DNA from: JBFJVD01 sp041624375
GTDB taxonomy: Bacteria; Chloroflexota; Anaerolineae; Anaerolineales; E44-bin32
DNA: 12,241 nt
Assembly: GCA_041624375.1 (NCBI GenBank)
Contig: JBFJVD010000072.1
Coordinates: 1 to 12,241, forward strand
Reading direction: 5' to 3'
The stretch's first letter is position 1; every line of letters begins with the position of its first letter. This document shows positions 6,212-12,241 of this stretch, piece after piece. Under the pieces are notes generated by a model, which made no database searches, was not told the origin of the DNA, and worked only from the letters and a program-made list of their open reading frames with translations. The translations under genes were made by a program, and so were the position numbers.

Positions 6212-7528
6212 GTGGTTATCAATTCTGAGCTGCTAACCTGGTACTTCTTAATCTTCTCGACCTTCTATAACTTTCTGGCGATCGGGCTATTTGTCGTTCA
6301 TCGACTCGCCGAACGCCGAGTCTCCAGAGAAGATCAGAGGCAAACCCCAGCTGTCGCTCGACGTCCCCTGAAATACCTTTCCATAATCATTCCGGCACGC
6401 GACGAGGAACTCGTCATCGAAGCTACCGTCCGTTCGCTGCTTGCGGGGCTTAAGGAGGGGCTGAAGGGGGTTCGCTATGAGCTGATCGTCGTCGATGACG
6501 CAAGCGAGGACTCGACGCCGTCCATTCTCGCCGGCCTCGCCCGTATCTACGGCAAGAAGCTCCTCATCGCGCATCGGGAACTGCCGAATAGCCGCCAGGG
6601 CAAGTCCGAGGCGCTCAATGCGGCGCTGCGGGTACTTAAAAAGCGCTTTCGGAGACGGAAGAAAGAGAACTGGGTGGTGGCCGTCTTCGATGCGGACGCG
6701 ACCTGTGAACCCTCGCTCTTTGCCAACGTGAAAGCAACGTTCGAGGAGATGGATGCGGACGCGGTTCAATGCGGTGTGCGCATCGCCAATGCCGGCCAGC
6801 ACTGGCTGCCCGAGCTTCAGGACATTGAAATGCTGACGTTCTCCGGCTTCATGCAGGCGGTGCGCGGCCTGTATGCCCGATCGGTGACCCTGGGGGGCAA
6901 TGCGCAATTTGTCCGGATGGAGTCGCTCGACAGTGTGGAAGATGAAGCGGGCAATACCTGGGATCCGCGCTCGCTGACCGAGGACCTCGATCTGGGTATG
7001 AAGCTCCACTGCCTTGGCGCGCGGATCGCTTTCTGTCCCGAATATGTCTCCCAACAGGGGCTTGATACGCTTTCGGGGCTCCTTCGCCAGCGCAATCGCT
7101 GGGCGTGGGGCACGATTCAGACCTGCTTCTGGTACCTTCCGAGTGGCCGGTTCTGGAGGAGCACCATCCCGTTCTACCGCAAGGTCGACATCGCCTACTA
7201 TCTTACGTTCTGGTTGATGCCGATTGCCGTGGCGACAACTTGGATCATCATCCTGCTGGCCATCTTCACCGATCTCATGGTTGCGAACAGGTTCGGGACG
7301 CTCTTCCTCTCGGTGGTTTCGCTGAGCTACCTGCCTCTTTTCGCTGTGGGCGCCGTCAAAGTCTATTCACTGCGACGGCCCCGGACCTGGCTCATGCTGG
7401 CCCTGACAGTCCTCTACACCTACCACTGGGTACCGGCGATGATGCGTGGGCTCGTATGTGTTGTGGTGGGGATCACCCCGGAGTGGAGCAAGACGGGTCG
7501 GGTCGATCCGAGCGTCTACGCGGGATAG
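6212..7528 (+). CDS. Membrane-bound family 2 glycosyltransferase (PgaC/IcaA/cellulose-synthase-like)
   Basis: A 438-residue processive-type glycosyltransferase that would polymerise a nucleotide-sugar, perhaps UDP-GlcNAc, at the inner face of the membrane and extrude the chain. A hydrophobic helix spans residues 9-30. The GT-A domain follows: SIIIPARDEE (58-67), IVVDDASEDS (92-101, first Asp pair), KSEALNAAL (131-139), FDADA (159-163, the DxD metal site), TED (256-258, catalytic base) and QRNRW (293-297, the QxxRW motif of processive enzymes). At least three C-terminal helices (about 330-355, 363-385, 393-420) complete the topology. The GTG start at 6212 has AGGAG six bases upstream; no early ATG exists. 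The length is close to PgaC/IcaA (about 410-440). It stands alone, divergent from operon 1. Product identity is inference; hyaluronan- or cellulose-like polymers remain possible. Confidence 0.87.
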   Translation: MVINSELLTWYFLIFSTFYNFLAIGLFVVHRLAERRVSREDQRQTPAVARRPLKYLSIIIPARDEELVIEATVRSLLAGLKEGLKGVRYELIVVDDASEDSTPSILAGLARIYGKKLLIAHRELPNSRQGKSEALNAALRVLKKRFRRRKKENWVVAVFDADATCEPSLFANVKATFEEMDADAVQCGVRIANAGQHWLPELQDIEMLTFSGFMQAVRGLYARSVTLGGNAQFVRMESLDSVEDEAGNTWDPRSLTEDLDLGMKLHCLGARIAFCPEYVSQQGLDTLSGLLRQRNRWAWGTIQTCFWYLPSGRFWRSTIPFYRKVDIAYYLTFWLMPIAVATTWIIILLAIFTDLMVANRFGTLFLSVVSLSYLPLFAVGAVKVYSLRRPRTWLMLALTVLYTYHWVPAMMRGLVCVVVGITPEWSKTGRVDPSVYAG

Positions 7529-7562
7529 GTGCGTAGCATTTCTTCCATCAGCTGACAGAATC

Positions 7563-7609
7563 TGGGGGATCCCTCCCGTGAAGAGTCAATGGAGGGGAGG
7601 GGTCCTTCA
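7563..7609 (+). terminator. Long stem-loop downstream of the glycosyltransferase gene
   Basis: Bases 7563-7577 pair with 7595-7609 to form a continuous 15-base-pair stem containing three G-U pairs, with a 17-base loop. It begins 34 bases after the glycosyltransferase stop and is followed by the pyrimidine-rich TCTTCT. The G-U pairs exist only in RNA read from the + strand, so the stem serves the + strand gene better. The run of T is poor for a classical intrinsic terminator. A smaller perfect stem (AGATAC/GTATCT with a GTGA loop, 7620-7635) follows and could serve operon 2 arriving from the other side. Confidence 0.55.
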
Positions 7610-7762
7610 TCTTCTACGCAGATACGTGAGTATCTCCCCTCGAGGTGATGTCCCTTCAATCGTGGTGTCCTCTGGTACGCTCGGCAGCAGGAGACTGGAA
7701 GGGCCGGATCATCATCGCCCCTGTGAGCGGATTGCCTCCTTGGTTACTCCTCAATCCTTTGT

Positions 7763-8626
7763 TTATGAAGGGGATGAGACGGACGACCGCAGCCGGCCCA
7801 CTTCACTCATCAGGGCCCTTACGCGGTCCAGCTCGACCGGATTCCACCATACCCCGTCTTCCTTGAGCCATGAGCCAACGATAGCGCCGTCGGCGACGGA
7901 AAGAAGGTCAAAAGCAGAGTCCGAATCGAGTCCGCTTCCTACAAGTACAGGCAAGGAGGTCGCCTGCTTCACCTGCTCGACATCCTTGGCGGTGGGGGGC
8001 ATTCCCGTGCGCGTGCCGGTCACAATCAGTGCGTCCGCGTCGAAGAATTCTGCATCCCTAGCCTGGTCTTCAATCGAGCGGTCTGAGGTGATGGCATGAG
8101 CTCCGAATTTGACATGGATATCCGCGAACACCGCAATATCGGTGGCCCGCAGAAAGGATCTGTAGCGGAGCGCCTCACCCGCCGGACCGTTGATCAGACC
8201 TTCGGGCGCGACATAGGCATGAGCCCATTGATTCGCACGAATCCATCTCCCACCGACCGCCTTCGCCACTGCCAGACCTTGGAGAACGCCGTTAGCGACG
8301 CAGGTGATGCCGATGGGAAGGGGCGAGACCCGGCGTGCGCGAACACATGCTGCAGTTAGGCCAGCAACCGTCTCATAACCGATCTGCTCCGGGCGGGCGT
8401 ATGGAATATCGAAAGCGTTTTCAATAATGATTCCGTCGACCCCTCCTTCGGTTAGCCGCTCGACATCTCGGGCGCAAGCTTCATAGGCCTGGGTTACGTC
8501 CTCCCCGGCATAGCGCGGTCCGCCGGGGAGAGGGTCGAGGTGGATATTGCCAATAATGGGTTTTGGGGTCCCAAAGATTTCCGCCAGAGCATCTGGTTTG
8601 GGTGGCAGTTGCCCGAGTCGGTTCAT
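7763..8626 (-). CDS. BtpA/SgcQ family protein
   Basis: A 287-residue predicted TIM-barrel protein of the BtpA/SgcQ family. Family hallmarks appear in order: IIGNIHLDPLPGGPRY (24-39), GGVDGIIIENAFDIPY (61-76), IRANQWAHAYVAPEGLINGPA (129-149), the RYR segment near 154-156, ADIHVKFGAHAI (168-179), DAEFFDADALIVTGTRTGMPP (191-211) and VGSGLD (229-234). BtpA is named for a role in photosystem I stability in cyanobacteria; SgcQ sits in an E. coli sugar-PTS-like cluster. Homologues are frequent in sugar operons, but the biochemical reaction is not established. The ATG at 8626 has AAGGAG seven bases upstream and overlaps the preceding ATPase stop by one base; a GTG three bases earlier is possible. It is the last gene of operon 2. 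A role as lyase, aldolase or isomerase on the kinase product is a guess. Confidence 0.9.
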   Translation of the reverse strand: MNRLGQLPPKPDALAEIFGTPKPIIGNIHLDPLPGGPRYAGEDVTQAYEACARDVERLTEGGVDGIIIENAFDIPYARPEQIGYETVAGLTAACVRARRVSPLPIGITCVANGVLQGLAVAKAVGGRWIRANQWAHAYVAPEGLINGPAGEALRYRSFLRATDIAVFADIHVKFGAHAITSDRSIEDQARDAEFFDADALIVTGTRTGMPPTAKDVEQVKQATSLPVLVGSGLDSDSAFDLLSVADGAIVGSWLKEDGVWWNPVELDRVRALMSEVGRLRSSVSSPS

Positions 8627-9426
8627 CACTCGGCTCCTTCTGCAACGCGCGATTGGTTGCCCGGTCCGCGTGTGGCTCCGGTGATCAGGTCCACAAGATC
8701 GGGCGCGGTGACCTCCGGTACGACCACATCACCCACCTTTTCGCCATGCCTGAGGACAACTGCCCGGTCACACACCTGGACGACATGCTGCATGTTGTGG
8801 CTAATGAAGAGCACTGCGATCCCCTGATCCGCCAATCTTCGGATCAGATCGAGAATGACGGCAGCTTGTTCCACACCCACGGCGGCCGTGGGTTCGTCGA
8901 GAAGAACGATGTCATTGCTCCACTCGACCGCCCGGCTGACCGCAACTGCCTGTCGCTGGCCTCCAGAAAGCTGACTCAGCCTCTGATGCACGGAGGGGAT
9001 ATGGACATGCAAGCGGTCGATGATTTCCCGGGTTCTTCGATACATGGTGTTCTTATCTAGCCATCCCAGCCGCCCCAGCAACGGCCAGGATACGGTTGGC
9101 TCCCGATTCAGAAACATGTTGGCAGCCACATCCAGCTGAGGGACCAAGGCCAGGGTCTGGTGCACGGTCTCGATACCCGCTCGGCTCGCTTCTTCCGGGC
9201 TGCTGATGTGAACTTCCTGGCCGTGAAGGATGATTTTGCCTCCATCAGGTGTGTAGATTCCGCAGAGGCACTTGACCAAGGTGGTCTTTCCGGCCCCGTT
9301 GTCACCCAATAATCCCAAGACCTCGCCGCGGTGCATGGAAAGGCTGACCTCTCGCAGTGCTCGGACCGCGCCAAATGACTTCGAAAGACGCTCGACTCTT
9401 AGTGGCGGGGCCTTTGTATCTGTCAT
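8626..9426 (-). CDS. Sugar ABC transporter ATP-binding protein (CUT2, single domain)
   Basis: A 266-residue ATPase that energises sugar import by the permease encoded upstream. All nucleotide-binding motifs are present: Walker A GDNGAGKTT (41-49), Q-loop Gln90, signature LSGGQ (153-157), Walker B IVLLDE with catalytic Glu178, and switch His210 in FISHN. The sequence is closest in style to RbsA/XylG-type proteins (SKSFGAVRALREVSL, GLLGDNGAGKTTLVK), but those have two fused ATPase domains of about 500 residues. This one has only one, as in the FrcA-type fructose importer, so two copies would be expected per transporter. The ATG at 9426 has GGAGGAG four bases upstream and overlaps the deacetylase-like gene by four bases (ATGA). 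No extra domain is seen. Confidence 0.93.
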   Translation of the reverse strand: MTDTKAPPLRVERLSKSFGAVRALREVSLSMHRGEVLGLLGDNGAGKTTLVKCLCGIYTPDGGKIILHGQEVHISSPEEASRAGIETVHQTLALVPQLDVAANMFLNREPTVSWPLLGRLGWLDKNTMYRRTREIIDRLHVHIPSVHQRLSQLSGGQRQAVAVSRAVEWSNDIVLLDEPTAAVGVEQAAVILDLIRRLADQGIAVLFISHNMQHVVQVCDRAVVLRHGEKVGDVVVPEVTAPDLVDLITGATRGPGNQSRVAEGAE

Positions 9427-10910
9427 GTTTCTCCTCCAACCAGGAGCCTTGCTCCCTCAGGGACGGTCCGAGTTACGGTACCATCGTTGACTGTCAGACG
9501 ATGTCTAGCGAACACCTCGAGCGGCACAGTTCCCCGCGAGACCCGAATGTCGAGACGAGGCTCATCGGGATCATGCTCAGCAGTAAATTCGGTTTCCTCT
9601 CGCGCTTTCCACCAAGCTGCCAGTCCGCGCAGAGTCTCGGACTGACATCCCAGGTGAGAGACCTGCTCGAAAAGAGGGGGCAGGATCTCTTCCGCCATAA
9701 AGCCCATTACTTCTGGATGTCCATAGAAGTGCGCGGGACGATGCCTGCGAACCTGTTCCTCAAGAACAGCCCGATAATAAGACGAGATCGATGCCGCTGA
9801 CGGCGTTGGAAGTCCGCGCTCCTCAGCGTACACGGTTGCGCGTTCCGGGGAATAGGGATGGACAGGGATTTGAAGAACCCCGCGCGGCGTGCGAAAAGGG
9901 AGTGAGTCAAACTCAAGCGCGAAGTCCGATGAGTAGGCATAGCGGGCCTGGATCAGTGCTTCTTCCAGTGCTTCGTTCCACAATCCACGGGGGGCTACAA
10001 ACCCGTCCGACTCGATCCCTAGGTGACCCCGCAGCCAATCGGCTCCGTCCACCAGGTTCTGCGCGTTCTCGGCGACTGAGCTATAGATGTTGTGTCGATA
10101 GCCGTGTTGGCTGATCTCATGACCTTCAGGCCATCCATCGAGGTCCCCCGGGATTTCCTCACAGAGCTCCCCATTGAAATAGAACGACATCGGGATTCCA
10201 TAGGAAGCGCCGACTTCCGCCAGGCGGCGAGTGCGTGAGCCAAATAGCCCATCAACATCAATACGCAGAACAAAGACGGAGGGAGCACCATTGGGGAAAC
10301 GCACAGGGCGCAAGTAAGGCATTCCCCATGCCCTGAAGGCCCGCCTCAACATCCAGATGAGCGTGTCGGATACCTCAGCTTTGTCAATTGATGCTACGCG
10401 CTCGTCGACTTCGGTAAATGGCGAGAAGCGACGCAAGCAGTCGCCGGCCATCATGAGCATTCGGGCGAGATTAACGCCACTGTAGATAACGCTCCCCTTT
10501 CCGAGACTCTGTTCGAGCACGAGCGGGTAGACATCGGGATCATTGCCAGCCTTGATTTTGCGGTCCTCGTGAAGTCGGATTTCGCCGAAGCCTTCTCCCG
10601 CGTACAGCCGAGCCGGCCCTGGGGCGTAGGCGGGACGGGTAGCCTCGGGGGGACGGAAACGATGGATGACGGCAGGGATGGATGAGGGAAGAAGATCCCC
10701 CGCCTCTGTCGCACCGCTGATCACCGCCACGTTGCCGGCGGCCACCCAGGTCTCGAACCAGTTGGGCAAGTGTTCGGAGAAGAGTCCGCATCCGGATACG
10801 GGCTCATCGGCAACTCGGTATGGCAAGCCTTCCTGCTGAAGGATCCGCCGCCAACCGTCCTGCCCCTCGCCGACGGCATGAAGACCAATCAGTAACCCCC
10901 TGGTCTTCAA
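9423..10910 (-). CDS. Multidomain polysaccharide deacetylase-like protein (NodB fold), cytoplasmic
   Basis: A 495-residue protein with a NodB-like core at about 210-410. Candidate metal and catalytic residues: FVLRIDVDG (213-221; Asp218 and Asp220, replacing the usual TFDDG), ISQHGYRHNIY (266-276; His269 and His273), APRGLW (306-311; Arg308) and FYGHPE (395-400; His398). Ahead of it lies a domain of about 200 residues that starts like an alpha/beta fold (GLLIGLHAVGEG), includes VAVISGATEAG (61-71), and has GKGSVIYSGVNLA (137-149), resembling the end of glutamine-amidotransferase-like domains. About 60 residues follow the core. No signal peptide or membrane helix is visible, so a cytoplasmic location is inferred. 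The start is TTG 10910, with GGAG six bases upstream; it overlaps the kinase stop by four bases. It may deacylate or hydrolyse an imported sugar derivative; the substrate is unknown. Confidence 0.78.
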   Translation of the reverse strand: MKTRGLLIGLHAVGEGQDGWRRILQQEGLPYRVADEPVSGCGLFSEHLPNWFETWVAAGNVAVISGATEAGDLLPSSIPAVIHRFRPPEATRPAYAPGPARLYAGEGFGEIRLHEDRKIKAGNDPDVYPLVLEQSLGKGSVIYSGVNLARMLMMAGDCLRRFSPFTEVDERVASIDKAEVSDTLIWMLRRAFRAWGMPYLRPVRFPNGAPSVFVLRIDVDGLFGSRTRRLAEVGASYGIPMSFYFNGELCEEIPGDLDGWPEGHEISQHGYRHNIYSSVAENAQNLVDGADWLRGHLGIESDGFVAPRGLWNEALEEALIQARYAYSSDFALEFDSLPFRTPRGVLQIPVHPYSPERATVYAEERGLPTPSAASISSYYRAVLEEQVRRHRPAHFYGHPEVMGFMAEEILPPLFEQVSHLGCQSETLRGLAAWWKAREETEFTAEHDPDEPRLDIRVSRGTVPLEVFARHRLTVNDGTVTRTVPEGARLLVGGET

Positions 10911-11836
10911 TTTGAGCTCCGGTGGCTCAAGAAAGCATGGACATCGGATCGGTCAGGGAGACCATCTCGAGCCCCAACGAATTGGATCGAAAGAGCCGCT
11001 GCGGCCGAAGCGAATCGCAGTGCTTCCTCCAGGTCGGCGCCGTCTAATCGGGCAGTCCAATAGGCGGCATTAAAGCAGTCACCGGCTCCAGTGGTATCCA
11101 CGACCTCGACCCGGAAAGACTCCATCTCCACAACGCGCTGAGAGGTATGCGCGTACACGCCCCGTGCGCCACGGGTTACAATCACGATTTCTGGCCCTAC
11201 GCTGAAGAGGTCTGCAGCGACCTGGCGGTGAGCCCCATCACCAAGCAATGAAGCCACCGTCAAATCGTTGATGAAGAGGACATGCGTAAAACGCAACAGT
11301 GGGAGGGCCGGCTCAAGCCCGCCTTCAAGCATGGCCGGCTCCAGATCGACCGAGATGAGAGCACCTGCCTCCGCGGCATGAGCTGCGGCCTGTGCCGAGA
11401 TTTCGAGATCAAAAGGAGCCAGGTGTAGGACTCTTGTGTCTCGCAGCCGGTCCCAGTCGATGTCCGCCGGCCTAGGAAAGAAGGCCGCTGTGCGGACGAT
11501 CGTGAGCGCCTTTTCACCTCGACTGTCGAGGGCCACCGCGCAGAAGTAGGTCGGCGCGTCGCCCCGGATGGCTACTCCTCCGGTGTCAACACCAAACGCT
11601 GTCAGGCTCTCGAGCGCAATGCGGCCGAACTGGTCGTCTCCCACGGATGACACCAGTGAGGTACGCAGCCCCAATCGGGCGGCTGCACAGCAGAAGTTTG
11701 CAGCAACGCCTCCTCCCTGAATGGAGAGCAGGTCACCCGGTACCTTTTCGTCCCATGTGGGGAGGCGTTCGACTCGAACGAAGATGTCGACATCGCAGTC
11801 GCCCAAGCCGATGAGGTCCCACGTTGGCTGTCTCAT
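10907..11836 (-). CDS. PfkB-family carbohydrate kinase
   Basis: A 309-residue ribokinase-fold enzyme expected to phosphorylate a sugar or nucleoside using ATP. GGGVAANFCCAAARLG (41-56) is the first PfkB signature, which binds substrate. VTRGARGV (220-227) precedes the second signature DTTGAGDCF (247-255), with catalytic base Asp253 and the anion hole GAGD. Length is standard for the family (about 300-330). In operon 2 the kinase follows the permease by a four-base overlap (ATGA) and overlaps the deacetylase-like gene by four bases. That suggests it traps the incoming sugar as a phosphate ester before or after deacylation. The ATG at 11836 has only a weak purine-rich site (AAAAGAAG) upstream, so translation probably depends on coupling to the permease gene. 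Family members act on ribose, fructose, 2-keto-3-deoxygluconate and others; specificity cannot be read from the sequence. Confidence 0.92.
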   Translation of the reverse strand: MRQPTWDLIGLGDCDVDIFVRVERLPTWDEKVPGDLLSIQGGGVAANFCCAAARLGLRTSLVSSVGDDQFGRIALESLTAFGVDTGGVAIRGDAPTYFCAVALDSRGEKALTIVRTAAFFPRPADIDWDRLRDTRVLHLAPFDLEISAQAAAHAAEAGALISVDLEPAMLEGGLEPALPLLRFTHVLFINDLTVASLLGDGAHRQVAADLFSVGPEIVIVTRGARGVYAHTSQRVVEMESFRVEVVDTTGAGDCFNAAYWTARLDGADLEEALRFASAAAALSIQFVGARDGLPDRSDVHAFLSHRSSN

Positions 11837-12241
11837 AGCTTCTTTTCTCTCAGGCTGAGGGCAACCGCCAGGATGATAATGGCACCTCGGGCCATCATCT
11901 GCTCTGAAACCGCAAGCCCCATGAGTACCAGCCCATTGTTGAGCATGCCCATAATGATGGAGCCCGTAAGCGCGCCGAAGATGGAGCCCTTTCCGCCGAA
12001 CAGGTCGGTCCCACCAATCACCACGGCCGCCAGTACCGTGAGCAGGTCGGTCTCCCCCAGGGTGTACCGGGCGCCATGCAACCGGCCGGCGTAGAGCATC
12101 CCGGCCATTGCCGCCGTTAGACCCGAAATGATCAAGGCATAGATCTTGATTCGGCCGGTGTTGATTCCCAGCGACATCGCCGCTTCTTCATTGCCACCCG
12201 TGGCCAGAATGCGACGTCCGAAGCGAGTGTTCCGGTAGACC
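11833..12241 (-). CDS. Sugar ABC transporter permease (RbsC-like), C-terminal part
   Basis: The last 135 codons of a CUT2 membrane permease; the frame remains open through the right edge, so the N-terminal half is missing. The visible part opens RNTRFGRRILATGGNEEAA, the cytoplasmic coupling loop that contacts the ATPase in RbsC-type permeases. Three hydrophobic segments follow (IYALIISGLTAAMAGMLYAG, LLTVLAAVVIGG and IFGALTGSIIMGMLNNGLVL), with GGTDLFGGKGS between the last two, the family's standard glycine-rich stretch. It ends LREKKL and overlaps the kinase by four bases. A methionine at 12177 is internal, not the start. A periplasmic binding protein and any further transporter genes would be upstream of the window; none is in it. 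Confidence 0.93.
   Translation of the reverse strand, partial: VYRNTRFGRRILATGGNEEAAMSLGINTGRIKIYALIISGLTAAMAGMLYAGRLHGARYTLGETDLLTVLAAVVIGGTDLFGGKGSIFGALTGSIIMGMLNNGLVLMGLAVSEQMMARGAIIILAVALSLREKKL

Noticed and set aside
6287..7054. A 255-codon open frame on the - strand
   Set aside because: It is the complement of the glycosyltransferase gene, where all catalytic motifs are on the + strand.
7446..8099. A 217-codon open frame on the + strand that starts inside the glycosyltransferase gene and crosses the spacer
   Set aside because: It overlaps the glycosyltransferase end out of frame and then runs antisense to the BtpA gene; no motif was seen.
1..12241. CRISPR array, insertion sequence, tRNA or rRNA
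   Set aside because: No regularly spaced repeats, transposase motifs, terminal inverted repeats or cloverleaf-like sequences were found on reading both strands.

Overview
The window is gene-dense, GC-rich bacterial chromosome. It holds ten protein genes that are complete or nearly so, plus a gene fragment at each edge. I see no rRNA, tRNA, CRISPR array, transposase or phage gene. Shine-Dalgarno sites of the GGAGG type and many 1-13 nt gene overlaps are typical of a compact bacterial genome. The combination of a PTS amino-sugar operon, a CUT2-type ABC operon and GTG/TTG starts would fit a GC-rich lineage such as Actinomycetota or Chloroflexota (Thermomicrobia-like). That placement is only an impression; no marker gene in the window settles it.

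Left edge (1-193): the C-terminal end of a NodB-type polysaccharide deacetylase on the + strand converges on the next operon, with a terminator-like stem between them.

Operon 1 (5834 down to 191, - strand) looks like amino-sugar uptake and catabolism. In transcription order it encodes a GlmS-isomerase-like SIS protein (probable hexosamine-6-phosphate deaminase, NagB-II/AgaS type); an ascorbate-family PTS in the ulaA-ulaB-ulaC order (IIC, IIB, IIA); a second SIS protein of the UPF0309 type; and N-acetylglucosamine-6-phosphate deacetylase (NagA). The inferred route is uptake and phosphorylation of an N-acetylhexosamine by the PTS, deacetylation by NagA, then deamination/isomerisation by the first SIS protein. 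No ascorbate catabolic gene is present, so the true substrate of the 'ascorbate' PTS is probably an amino sugar or derivative.

A 377-base divergent intergenic region (5835-6211) separates operon 1 from a + strand membrane glycosyltransferase of family 2 (PgaC/IcaA/cellulose-synthase-like, 6212-7528). That gene ends in a strong stem-loop (7563-7609).

Operon 2 (right edge down to 7763, - strand) is a tightly coupled five-gene set whose genes overlap by 1-4 nt: an RbsC-like sugar ABC permease (partial), a PfkB-family kinase, an unusual multidomain polysaccharide deacetylase-like protein with no signal peptide, a single-domain sugar ABC ATPase, and a BtpA/SgcQ-family TIM-barrel protein. I read it as a dedicated uptake-and-processing pathway for an unidentified, perhaps acylated or glycosidic, sugar. 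It is the most novel-looking part of the window.

Across the window several genes concern (acetylated) amino sugars or polysaccharides: two NodB-fold deacetylases, NagA, two SIS proteins and a GlcNAc-polymerase-like glycosyltransferase.
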